A DNA stretch of 64,000 bases from JAPLHP01 sp963720375 (GTDB lineage: Bacteria > Chloroflexota > Dehalococcoidia > UBA2247 > RBG-13-53-26), in assembly GCA_963720375.1 (NCBI GenBank), contig CAVRFM010000025.1, positions 1 through 64,000 on the forward strand, written 5' to 3'. Below are positions 18,022-26,100 of the stretch, in pieces (the first letter of the stretch is position 1; each line of letters opens with the position of its first letter). The notes beneath the pieces were generated by a model. It saw nothing but the letters and a program-made list of their open reading frames with translations, did no database searches and had not been told where the DNA came from. A program made the translations under genes and the position numbers.

Positions 18022-19113
18022 TCAAGCTTCAATTTCAACCCTGCCTCCTCCTAATTTGAAGAGCCTGGACCATACCGGTATCAAAACGCCGGCAGCCCCA
18101 AAATTCACGAGGACCATCCACCAGGTGATATCTCCCCAATAGACCACCTCGGCAGCAACAATGAACAGGTTGATCAACGCCAGGGGAAACAGGAATTTCC
18201 AGCCAAAACCCATCAACTGATCCACCCGCAGCCGGGGGAAGGTAACCCTCATCCAGATGAGCAGAAAGAAGATGAAGAAGACCTTTGCCAGGAACCACAT
18301 AATGCCGATAGCAGCATAACCATCCCCCGGACCCCGCCAGCCACCGAGAAACAGGGTGGCTGCAATCGCCGACATAGCCAGGGCATGGCCGTACTCGGCA
18401 AGATAAAACATGGCAAACTTCATCCCGGAGTATTCCGTATGAAAACCAGCCACAATCTCCGAGTCTGCCTCCAGAAGATCAAAGGGGCCTCTATTGATCT
18501 CAGCCATGGCACTGAGCAGGAAAATCAGGAACCCTAGAGGCGTCACCAGGAAGAAGGGAATATTCTGTGATCCCACAATGGCATACATGGAGAGAGAGCC
18601 TGACAGCAATATAACGCCGATAATCGAAATTACCAGCGGTACCTCATAGCTTACCATCTGGGCTATGGCACGCATGCCGCCAAGAAGTGAGTACTTATTG
18701 TTTGAGGCCCACCCGGCCATGAATACGCCCACTATACTCATGGTGCTAACAGCCACCACATAGAGAATACCGATGTTCAAATCGGGGACAAGCCCCTGGC
18801 CCTTGTAGAAAGGTATCACCGCAAATATCAGCAATACCGGCAGAAAGACAATGACCGGAGCCAGCCAATGGACCAGTTTATCTGCTGCGGCAGGCACAAT
18901 ATCCTCTTTCAGCAGTACCTTGATGGCATCAGCTACCGGCTGGAAGAACCCAAAGGGACCGGCGCGGTTTGGGCCCCAGCGCAGCTGGAATGGCCCGAAG
19001 GCCCGGCGCTCGAACCAGATAAAAGCCATCACCATAAGCAGCACAAAGGCAATAATAATGGCGGCAAATACGCCAAAATGGGCCCAGTAGTTGCCAGCAG
19101 GCCAAAGCGTCAT
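18022..19113 (-). CDS. nuoH: NADH-quinone oxidoreductase subunit H
   Basis: 363 residues, ATG 19113 directly at the nuoD stop. Membrane subunit that forms the floor of the quinone chamber. Conserved stretches are present: FERRAFGPFQLRWGPNRAGP (helix 1 loop), ADAIKVLLKEDIVP, AEINRGPFDLLEADSEIVAG (acidic loop at the chamber), FHTEYSGMKFAMFYLAEYGH, and TFPRLRVDQLMGFGWKFLFP. The acidic and arginine residues that link the quinone site to the proton channels are intact. Confidence 0.96.
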   Translation of the reverse strand: MTLWPAGNYWAHFGVFAAIIIAFVLLMVMAFIWFERRAFGPFQLRWGPNRAGPFGFFQPVADAIKVLLKEDIVPAAADKLVHWLAPVIVFLPVLLIFAVIPFYKGQGLVPDLNIGILYVVAVSTMSIVGVFMAGWASNNKYSLLGGMRAIAQMVSYEVPLVISIIGVILLSGSLSMYAIVGSQNIPFFLVTPLGFLIFLLSAMAEINRGPFDLLEADSEIVAGFHTEYSGMKFAMFYLAEYGHALAMSAIAATLFLGGWRGPGDGYAAIGIMWFLAKVFFIFFLLIWMRVTFPRLRVDQLMGFGWKFLFPLALINLFIVAAEVVYWGDITWWMVLVNFGAAGVLIPVWSRLFKLGGGRVEIEA

Positions 19114-20219
19114 CAGCGATCCACCTCAGCCATACAGACATCTATACTGCCGAACGTGATAATGGCATCAGCTAATTTCCAGCCCACAACCATGTCCTTA
19201 AGCGCCGTAAGATTGATCAGCGTAGCCGGCCGGATATGAAGGCGATACGGAGCAATGGAATTGTCCGAGACTATATAGAAACCCATCTCACCCTGAGGGG
19301 TCTCAATGTGTCCATAGGTTTCCCCCACAGGCGGGTGCAACAGGTGAGGCACTTTGGAGCACACCTCTCCGCCAGGCAGCTGTTTTATGGCTTGCTCCAG
19401 GATACGCACACTCTGCCGCATTTCCAGAATTCTCACCCGATAGCGATCGTAGTTGTCACCTGCTTCGCCGGTGGGGACTTCAAATTCAAAGTGATCGTAC
19501 ACAGAATATGGATCCGCCCGCCGGATGTCCCACTTCACGCCGCTGGCACGCAACACCGGTCCACTGGCTGATGAGTTGACAGCCAGCTCTTTCGGCAGAA
19601 TACCCACCCCTTTGCTGCGAAATAGAACGATCTCGTTTCCAGTCAGAAGCTGTTCATACTCGTTAATAAAGCCAGGCATCTCAGCCACAAACCTCTTCAA
19701 AGCAGGTATGAACTCCTCCGGCACATCCTGGCTCACCCCACCGATGCGCATATAGTTGTAGGTCAGGCGCTGCCCGCAGACCATCTCAAATAAGTCCAGG
19801 ATTTTCTCCCTCTCCCGGTACATATACAGGAGCGGTGTGTACACGGAACAGCCCATGTCATTGAGGAAGAAGCCCACCGCCATAAGATGGCTGGAGATGC
19901 GCATCAACTCATCCATAATAACCCTGATATATTCGGCTCTCTCAGGAACACGAATACCGGCCAGCTTCTCCACTGAAAGAACATACGCATGATTACAGGC
20001 CATGGCGCTCAAGTAGAGTAACCTGTCGGTGAGAGGGATAACCTGGGTGTAGGTCCTCGTTTCGGCCAGTTTCTCTATTCCCCGATGCAGATAACCGAAA
20101 ATCGGCTCCAGGTCGACAACTACCTCTCCATCAAGGACAACCCTCATCCGGAAGATACCATGGGTGGAGGGGTGCTGCGGCCCTATGTTGACGACGATCG
20201 GTTCAGTGACGGTTTTCAT
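19113..20219 (-). CDS. nuoD: NADH-quinone oxidoreductase subunit D
   Basis: 368 residues from ATG 20219, which overlaps the radical SAM stop as ATGA. The frame extends to 20306, but that part overlaps the upstream gene. Quinone-site subunit related to the NiFe-hydrogenase large subunit, without its metal-ligand Cys pairs. Signature segments: NIGPQHPSTHGIFRMRVVLD with the quinone-binding His, GYLHRGIEKLAETRTYTQVI, YNYMRIGGVSQDVP, ASGVKWDIRRADPYSVYDHF and the C-terminal SIDVCMAEVDR. NuoC and NuoD are separate genes here, and unusually another gene lies between them. Confidence 0.96.
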   Translation of the reverse strand: MKTVTEPIVVNIGPQHPSTHGIFRMRVVLDGEVVVDLEPIFGYLHRGIEKLAETRTYTQVIPLTDRLLYLSAMACNHAYVLSVEKLAGIRVPERAEYIRVIMDELMRISSHLMAVGFFLNDMGCSVYTPLLYMYREREKILDLFEMVCGQRLTYNYMRIGGVSQDVPEEFIPALKRFVAEMPGFINEYEQLLTGNEIVLFRSKGVGILPKELAVNSSASGPVLRASGVKWDIRRADPYSVYDHFEFEVPTGEAGDNYDRYRVRILEMRQSVRILEQAIKQLPGGEVCSKVPHLLHPPVGETYGHIETPQGEMGFYIVSDNSIAPYRLHIRPATLINLTALKDMVVGWKLADAIITFGSIDVCMAEVDR

Positions 20220-21913
20220 AGGCCTAGCCGGCAAAGGCCCCAGAGTATCCTGGGCATGCTGCGAAGGAAGGACCGCGCGGGCCACTGAAGCTCCCCTTTC
20301 AGGCAAGTCGCTGCCAGAGCCAGTTCCTTTTCTCCTTGCTCTCCCAGCATGGTACCATGCCCTGGAACCCGACGATCGATATCATGAATCAATTGCATAT
20401 CCCTTTTAATCCTGGTCTCCACCTGCTCAGCTACTGCGGCGGTGATAACCCCGTAATCCCTTTTTATGCTGTTGAATCCTAACGCTGCCTCATAGGTGAC
20501 ATCGACTATTTCCTGACGGCTGAGCCACTCCGTCTCATAGCTCAACATGTAGCTCCAGGTAGGAGAAAGAAGCGCCTGGCGATGCTCTTCCAGGGTCCGG
20601 TAGAACAACCGATAGCCATACTCCTCCGGCCGGTCGAACACCTGACTTCCCGGGTCGATGAATGGGGCCAGCGGCGATATGTGCGGATGCACCACTCCTT
20701 TGCCACCAAACTCCTTGAGCAGTCCCCCGAGGTAATCTACCGTAGCCATCACCGAGGCGTGGTTCTGTTTCGGCAACCCGATCATATAGAAAAGGTCGAA
20801 CCTCCGGCAGTTGTTCTCCACCGCCACCCTCATCGTCTCCTCAATGTCAGCATTCCGCCAGCCCTTTCCAAAGGCATGCCGTACTCCTTCATCATGCGAC
20901 TCTGGAGACATCTGTATATTGAAATTAGGAATGGCTTTGCTGACCTTTTGAAAGAAATCCTTCCCCGCCGGTCCGAAGAGCTCCAATACTATCGGCCCTT
21001 TTACCCCCTTCCGGCTCATTGTGTTGAGAAGCTCATCGGCATAGTCATCACCGGCCTGGCGGATATCTCCGATGATGAACACCGGCCCACGCAGGTAGCG
21101 CTGGATGCTGCAGATATCCTCAGTCACCAGGAGAGGACTGCGGTAAGCCACCCCTTCTCTATGGCACATGCCCTTGAAGGCGAAGCGCGAGCCACCACAG
21201 GAGCGGCAGTTCAAGGTACAGCCCCTGCAGGTGAATACCGCGGTAATCGGATAGTCCAGCCAGTTAACAAAGGGGAGCATGCCCGCCAGGGAGCGGTACC
21301 TGATCACCGATTTAACCGGATAGGCGTAGTCCAAAGGAAGATCATCCAGATTGGCCGGGACCCAAGAGAGCGCATTATGATGCGCTTTGCCCTCTTTATC
21401 CTTCCAGCTCAAATTGGGCACATCGTCGACCGGAGCCCCGGACTTTATGCGCTGCATGAGCCGGAGCACAGGCTCCTCGGTGGAATCGCCACGCACCACA
21501 AAATCAACCTGAGGATACGCGATCAGTTCCTCATAAAAGTAAGTGGACGATAAACCACCGAAGATAACCGGGATCGAGGGATGTAGCTTCTTAACCAGAC
21601 GGGCCAGTTCCAGGCTACCCTGTGCATGGGGTAACCAATGAAGGTCAATGCCAAACGCCAGCGGATGAAGCTTGCTCAGAAAACGCTCCACATTGAAGCG
21701 CGGTTCCGTCAGCATACGGTTGGCGATGTTCACCACCCTGGTAGATATGCCTGCCTTCTCCAGATAGGCGGCGATGCTGATGAAGCCTATGGGGTACATC
21801 TCAAAGATGGGGGTCGAGGGGATGACATCGCTTATAGGACCGTATACTACGGAACGTTCCCGGAAATCATAGTTGCTCGGGGCATGCAACAGTACCAGTT
21901 CAGGCCTGCTCAC
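20216..21913 (-). CDS. B12-binding/radical SAM protein inserted in the nuo operon
   Basis: 565 residues. The N-terminal third is a cobalamin-binding-like Rossmann domain (FISIAAYLEKAGISTRVVNI, PVIFGGLSSTYFYEE). The radical SAM domain has the cluster motif CRGCTLNCRSCGGS, in which CTLNCRSC gives CxxxCxxC, followed by FIIGDIRQAGDDYADELL and MSPESHDEGVRHAFGKGW. Such enzymes use a 4Fe-4S cluster and SAM for radical chemistry, often methylation or rearrangement. It resembles the Ta0216-type B12/radical SAM group, but I cannot name a substrate. The start GTG overlaps the nuoC stop (GTGA) and its stop overlaps the nuoD start (ATGA), so it is translated with complex I. Confidence 0.88.
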   Translation of the reverse strand: MSRPELVLLHAPSNYDFRERSVVYGPISDVIPSTPIFEMYPIGFISIAAYLEKAGISTRVVNIANRMLTEPRFNVERFLSKLHPLAFGIDLHWLPHAQGSLELARLVKKLHPSIPVIFGGLSSTYFYEELIAYPQVDFVVRGDSTEEPVLRLMQRIKSGAPVDDVPNLSWKDKEGKAHHNALSWVPANLDDLPLDYAYPVKSVIRYRSLAGMLPFVNWLDYPITAVFTCRGCTLNCRSCGGSRFAFKGMCHREGVAYRSPLLVTEDICSIQRYLRGPVFIIGDIRQAGDDYADELLNTMSRKGVKGPIVLELFGPAGKDFFQKVSKAIPNFNIQMSPESHDEGVRHAFGKGWRNADIEETMRVAVENNCRRFDLFYMIGLPKQNHASVMATVDYLGGLLKEFGGKGVVHPHISPLAPFIDPGSQVFDRPEEYGYRLFYRTLEEHRQALLSPTWSYMLSYETEWLSRQEIVDVTYEAALGFNSIKRDYGVITAAVAEQVETRIKRDMQLIHDIDRRVPGHGTMLGEQGEKELALAATCLKGELQWPARSFLRSMPRILWGLCRLGL

Positions 21914-22353
21914 AGGTAATCCCTCCTCAGGGGATGCCCCTGAAATCCTTCCCAGAGGAAGATGCGCTTCAGGTTGGGATGCCCCACGAAGGTGATGCCC
22001 AGCAGATCGTAGATCTCTCTTTCCTGGTAGTCAGCACCACGCCACAGGCTGACGACAGAGGGCACCTGAGGATCCTCAGGACTGCACCTCACCTTGAGGA
22101 CTGCGCTATGGTTGTGCATCATCGAGGTCAGATGGTAAACCACCTCAAGGTAATCCAGGTAGTCCACACCGGTGATGCAGGTGAGGTAATCAAATTCAAG
22201 CCCCGGGGCGGTCTTAAGAAATTCGGCTACCTGGGGAAGCGATTCGGGGTTGATAACGATCCACTCCGGATTGGACTCAACAACAGACTGAGGCCAATGC
22301 TCGATTATCTGCCTGGCAACGTCTTGACCCGGAAGTAATTTGGTCATACTCAA
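21910..22353 (-). CDS. nuoC: NADH-quinone oxidoreductase subunit C
   Basis: 147 residues. The conserved core is present: DYLTCITGVDYLDYLEVVYH, PSVVSLWRGADYQEREIYDL, and the terminal signature GITFVGHPNLKRIFLWEGF then GHPLRRDYL. Starts at TTG 22353 or, two codons later, ATG 22347; the ATG seems more natural. It is a peripheral-arm scaffold subunit next to NuoD. Two bases separate the longer start from the nuoB stop. Confidence 0.95.
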   Translation of the reverse strand: MSMTKLLPGQDVARQIIEHWPQSVVESNPEWIVINPESLPQVAEFLKTAPGLEFDYLTCITGVDYLDYLEVVYHLTSMMHNHSAVLKVRCSPEDPQVPSVVSLWRGADYQEREIYDLLGITFVGHPNLKRIFLWEGFQGHPLRRDYL

Positions 22354-22354
22354 T

Positions 22355-22990
22355 TTACTGCGACTCGGCCTTCACGGACGCCAGCTTATCCGGGCTCTGA
22401 TCTTGCTTGAGACTCATCCTGTCGATCTTCTTATGCAGCATCATGATGCCATAGAGCAAGGCCTCGGGGCGGGGAGGGCAGCCGGGGACATAGACATCCA
22501 CCGGAATAATACGGTTGACGCCCGGCACCACGCTGTAAGAATGCGCGAAGGTGCCGCCGCTGATAGCGCAGGCGCCCATGGCTATCACCCATTTCGGCTC
22601 AGCCATCTGGTCATAGAGCCTCCTATACGCAGGCGCCATTTTCCAGGTCAACGTACCCGCTACGATCATCAAGTCAGCCTGGCGCGGCGAAGCCCGAAAG
22701 ATCTCCATGCCAAACCGGGAGATATCGAAGCGGGAGGCAGCCGTGGCCACCATCTCCATGGCACAGCAGGCAAGCCCACTGGCCAGCGGCCACAATGAGT
22801 AGTGCCGCCCCCAGTTGACCGCCGTATCAACCGAGGTTATCAGCACGTTGCGGCGCAGCTCTCTGTCCAGCCATTCATCCGGGTCTGCAATAGGCTGCTG
22901 AGAGCGCGCGATGAGCGCCTCAATCTGGCGGCACTCATTCTTATCAATGTCCGCCAGAGAGTAGCCGGGCTCGATCCTATCTACTTCCAC
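22355..22990 (-). CDS. nuoB: NADH-quinone oxidoreductase subunit B (cluster N2)
   Basis: 211 residues. The ligands of the terminal 4Fe-4S cluster N2 are all visible: the adjacent pair in SGLACCAMEM, the Cys of MGACAISGG and the Cys of VYVPGCPPRPEALLYG. The N-terminal 60 residues are rich in charged residues and are longer than in Escherichia coli; they may not be conserved. The gene overlaps the end of nuoA by ten bases. NuoB passes electrons to quinone at the interface with NuoD. Confidence 0.96.
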   Translation of the reverse strand: MEVDRIEPGYSLADIDKNECRQIEALIARSQQPIADPDEWLDRELRRNVLITSVDTAVNWGRHYSLWPLASGLACCAMEMVATAASRFDISRFGMEIFRASPRQADLMIVAGTLTWKMAPAYRRLYDQMAEPKWVIAMGACAISGGTFAHSYSVVPGVNRIIPVDVYVPGCPPRPEALLYGIMMLHKKIDRMSLKQDQSPDKLASVKAESQ

Positions 22991-23355
22991 TCCAGAAGCC
23001 CTTTCTTCCAGACATAAAGGTAAGCAGTCAGAATGATACCAACAAAGATGGCCACCGCCGCCAGACCGAACTGGGCCAGGCTCTTGATATCAGTGGCCCA
23101 GGGATAGAGAAAGATGGTCAAGATGTCGAAGGCAACGAACAGTACGGCATAGAAATAATAGCGGAAGTTGAATTGAACCCAGGTCTTTCCTGTGGTCTGC
23201 ACCCCGCACTCATACGTAGCATCCTTATCCGGATTCGGTTTCCTGCGGGCAGCAATACCCAGGAAACGGAGGGCAACGGGTACCAGAGGCAGGGCAACAG
23301 TGAAGAGAACAGCTATAACCAGGAATAAAGCCAGAAGCCCATAATCAGCTAGCAA
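22981..23355 (-). CDS. nuoA: NADH-quinone oxidoreductase subunit A
   Basis: 124 residues, TTG start at 23355 with GGGAGGGAGGGGG upstream. Three transmembrane helices and the typical loop KDATYECGVQTTGKTWVQFN, where the family Cys (ECG) is present, then FRYYFYAVLFVAFDILTIFL with its acidic residue. First gene of the operon. A TATAAT (minus strand, 23388-23393) 33 bases before the start is a possible minus-10 box, but I find no convincing minus-35 box. Confidence 0.95.
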   Translation of the reverse strand: MLADYGLLALFLVIAVLFTVALPLVPVALRFLGIAARRKPNPDKDATYECGVQTTGKTWVQFNFRYYFYAVLFVAFDILTIFLYPWATDIKSLAQFGLAAVAIFVGIILTAYLYVWKKGLLEWK

Positions 23356-23473
23356 ATACCCCCTCCCTCCCGCTCGACGATTAGCCTATTATACCAAATA
23401 TCTCTGAGCAAACCTCCCGGAAAAACGCCCGCGTAACTTGCTTCCAGCTTCCTCCTATGATATTTTGAAGCCC

Positions 23474-24241
23474 ATGCAGATTCAAATTCTGGGGGCGCAT
23501 GCGACGGAAATAGCCGGCGCGAAATCGACAGCGCTGGTTATTGATGAAGTCCTAGCCCTCGATGCCGGCAGCCTCTGCTCCAGCCTGACCCACTCTGCCC
23601 AGAAGAAGCTGAGAGCCATCCTGCTCAGCCACTATCACTATGACCACGTGAGAGATATCCCTCTCATAGCCATGAATACCGCCTACCAGGGAAGCCTCAA
23701 CATCTACTCCACCGCCACCACACTCGAAATTCTTTCCACACACCTGCTCGATGGCAAAATGTACCCCGACTTCCGGGAATGGCCACAACAGCAGCCAGCC
23801 ATAAAATTCATTACCCTGGAGCCGCATCAGCCCATGAACATAGAGGGCTACAGCGTCCTAGCTGTTCCGGTATGTCACAGTGTGCCCACTGTAGGCTTCC
23901 AGATCACTTCTCCTGAGGGAAAGCGGCTGTTCTACACCGGAGACACAGGCGAAGGCCTATCGGCCTGCTGGAAGTATGTCTCTCCTGACCTGCTCATCAC
24001 CGAGCTCACCATGCCACAGAAAATGGAGGAATGGGCTATAAGAAGCGGGCACCTCACTCCGAAAATGCTGAAAGCAGAACTAGCGGAGTTCCGCAAAACG
24101 AAAGGCCATATCCCTCCTGTGATCCTGATTCACCTGAACCCCCTGCTTGAAAGTGATATTGCAGCGGAGGTGGCCGAGATAACCCGGGAACTCGGAGCCA
24201 GCATCACTCTGGGACGGGAAGGAATGAAAATCACCCTGTAA
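23474..24241 (+). CDS. Metallo-beta-lactamase-fold hydrolase, class II phosphodiesterase-like
   Basis: 255 residues if started at ATG 23474 (MQIQILGAHATEIAGAKSTA); a longer frame to 23438 lacks support. The metal motif is LSHYHYDHVRD, followed by further ligands at PVCHSVPTVGF, LFYTGDTGEG and VILIHLNPL. The opening (IQILGAHATE, then TALVIDEVLALDAG) and the overall layout resemble class II cyclic-nucleotide phosphodiesterases and related lactonase-like enzymes. Substrate unknown. It is divergent to nuoA and eight bases ahead of the Mut7-C gene, with which it forms an operon. Confidence 0.8.
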   Translation: MQIQILGAHATEIAGAKSTALVIDEVLALDAGSLCSSLTHSAQKKLRAILLSHYHYDHVRDIPLIAMNTAYQGSLNIYSTATTLEILSTHLLDGKMYPDFREWPQQQPAIKFITLEPHQPMNIEGYSVLAVPVCHSVPTVGFQITSPEGKRLFYTGDTGEGLSACWKYVSPDLLITELTMPQKMEEWAIRSGHLTPKMLKAELAEFRKTKGHIPPVILIHLNPLLESDIAAEVAEITRELGASITLGREGMKITL

Positions 24242-24249
24242 GGGCTGCC

Positions 24250-24723
24250 ATGGAGATCAGCTTCATCGTTGATGCCAATGCCGGCAAGCTGGCCAGGTGG
24301 CTGAGGATGATGGGCTATGATACCCTCTTCTTCAACGATATCGAAGACGGCCATCTGGTGGATATCGCCCTGAAAGAGAGAAGGGTAGTGCTGACCAGAG
24401 ATACCCAGATCATGAGAAGGCGTGTTGCCACCAAAGGCCAATTGAAGGTTATCCTTCCGCAAGACGATGACCCGAAGGAGCAACTGCGCCAGGTGGTAAA
24501 GGAACTGAATCTGGACTGCCGCCTCAGACAGTTCACCCGCTGCCTGGAGTGCAACCATCTCCTGGTTCCTAAAAGCAAGGAGGAGGTAAAAGACCTCGTG
24601 CCCCCCTACGTTTTCCGCACCCAGACCCAGTATATGCAGTGCCCTTCCTGCCTCAGAATCTACTGGCAGGGTACCCACTGGCAAAGGATGAAGAAGGCCC
24701 TCGAAGGAATTTCGGCAGATTAA
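24250..24723 (+). CDS. Mut7-C RNase domain protein (DUF82)
   Basis: 157 residues. The first 90 form the PIN-like Mut7-C domain: FIVDANAGKLARWLRMMGYD, the acidic LTRDTQIMRRR and LPQDDDPKEQL. The last 50 are a zinc ribbon with CLECNHLL and CPSCLRIYWQGTHW. The PIN acids Asp8 and the Asp of TRD are present. This family is a predicted RNase found as a stand-alone protein in bacteria and archaea. In this position, between a hydrolase and the CCA-adding enzyme, a role in tRNA or general RNA processing is plausible but not shown. Confidence 0.88.
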   Translation: MEISFIVDANAGKLARWLRMMGYDTLFFNDIEDGHLVDIALKERRVVLTRDTQIMRRRVATKGQLKVILPQDDDPKEQLRQVVKELNLDCRLRQFTRCLECNHLLVPKSKEEVKDLVPPYVFRTQTQYMQCPSCLRIYWQGTHWQRMKKALEGISAD

Positions 24724-24748
24724 GGAGTTCTCCCAGAAGAGACAAAAC

Positions 24749-26017
24749 ATGTCGGAAATAAAGAAGCACTCAAGTGAGATCACGGTCATTCAACTGGAGA
24801 AGCATCTGCCCTCCGAATCGCTGACCCAGATCCGCATGATCGGAGAGCTCGCAGCAAAAGAAAAGGCGGGCCTGTATCTGGTAGGCGGGGCGGTGCGAGA
24901 CCTTTTCCTGGGAAGGGCCAACCTCGACCTTGACCTGGTGGTGGAAGGGGATGCCCCAAAACTGGCCATCCTGGTGGCGCAGAAAACCAGGGGGAAGTTC
25001 CTGATCCACCGCCGCTTCGGTACTGCCAAGCTGCGCAGCGAGGGCCAGACTATCGACCTTGCCACAGCGAGGTCGGAAAGCTATGCCCGCCCCGGTGCTT
25101 TGCCCACAGTGCGCCCGGGCTCAATCAAGGATGACCTGAAGCGGCGTGATTTCACCATCAATGCTATGGCCATCCATCTCAATCCGGACAGCTTCGGCAA
25201 GCTGGTTGATCCCTTCGAGGGAAGGAAGGACCTTAAAGGCAAACTCATTCGTATCCTTCATGGCAAAAGCTTCGTTGATGACGCCACCCGTATGCTGCGG
25301 GCCATACGTTATGAGCAGAGGTTCGGCTTCCACCTTGAGAAATCCACGGAACTACTGCTCCGACAGCACCTATCCATGCTGGACACCATATCCGGCGACA
25401 GGATACGCCACGAGTTGGAGCTGATACTGAAGGAGGAGTCGCCCGAGAAGCCTCTGGGGCGAGCCGGGGAGCTGGGCCTGCTTGATAAAGTGCACCCCTC
25501 CCTCAAGGGCAATGGCTGGTTGGGGGATAAATTCCAGCAAGCCCGTTCTATCGCTCATCCTACCCCGCTGGCACTATACTTCGCCCTTCTGGCATATCCC
25601 CTCAACCAGGGGAAGGCTGAGGATTTTGTTGTCCGCCTGAAGATGCCCGGACTAACAGCAAGGGCAATACGAGATACACTTCACCTGAAGTCGGAACTGC
25701 CCTCTTTGGCTGACCCCGAGCTATCACCCAGTGCCGCGTACCGTCTCCTTCAAGACTGCTCCCCGACATCGATCCTGGCCTGTGCCATTGCCTCGGATTC
25801 AACTTTGGTTCAGCAACGGCTTCACCTTTACCTCGACAAGTGGCGTCACGTGAAGACATCGCTGGACGGATTAGCTTTACAGCACATGGGAATACCACAA
25901 GGCCCCCAGTTGGGCCAGATGCTGAGGCTATTGCATGAGGCAAAGCTGGACGGCAGGGTGAATACAAGAGAGCAGGAGACAGAGATGGTGCAACTCTGGT
26001 TAGCACAGGAGCCCTAA
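24749..26017 (+). CDS. CCA tRNA nucleotidyltransferase/poly(A) polymerase family
   Basis: 422 residues. The class II nucleotidyltransferase head has LYLVGGAVRDLFLG, then LDLDLVVEGDAPKLA with the two catalytic Asp residues, the RRFGTAKL segment, and RRDFTINAMAIHL (the motif that binds nucleotide). The neck region DDATRMLRAIRYEQRFGF is also intact. It completes the 3' CCA end of tRNAs from CTP and ATP; both tRNA genes in this window lack an encoded CCA. The C-terminal helical part (from about residue 240) is diverged, as usual. Final gene of a three-gene operon. Confidence 0.92.
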   Translation: MSEIKKHSSEITVIQLEKHLPSESLTQIRMIGELAAKEKAGLYLVGGAVRDLFLGRANLDLDLVVEGDAPKLAILVAQKTRGKFLIHRRFGTAKLRSEGQTIDLATARSESYARPGALPTVRPGSIKDDLKRRDFTINAMAIHLNPDSFGKLVDPFEGRKDLKGKLIRILHGKSFVDDATRMLRAIRYEQRFGFHLEKSTELLLRQHLSMLDTISGDRIRHELELILKEESPEKPLGRAGELGLLDKVHPSLKGNGWLGDKFQQARSIAHPTPLALYFALLAYPLNQGKAEDFVVRLKMPGLTARAIRDTLHLKSELPSLADPELSPSAAYRLLQDCSPTSILACAIASDSTLVQQRLHLYLDKWRHVKTSLDGLALQHMGIPQGPQLGQMLRLLHEAKLDGRVNTREQETEMVQLWLAQEP

Positions 26018-26050
26018 TCAGCACATATTGCTTGCAAGCCCCTTACACCG

Positions 26051-26070
26051 CGTCCCGCTCCGGCGGGACG
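26051..26070. terminator. Hairpin between convergent genes
   Basis: CGTCCCGC-TCCG-GCGGGACG is a perfect 8-bp stem with a four-base loop between the convergent CCA-enzyme and alpha/beta hydrolase genes. There is no T-run on either side, so it may be a bidirectional but weak terminator. Confidence 0.45.
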
Positions 26071-26100
26071 ACCACAAAGACAGCCGCCTCAGCAAGAGCC

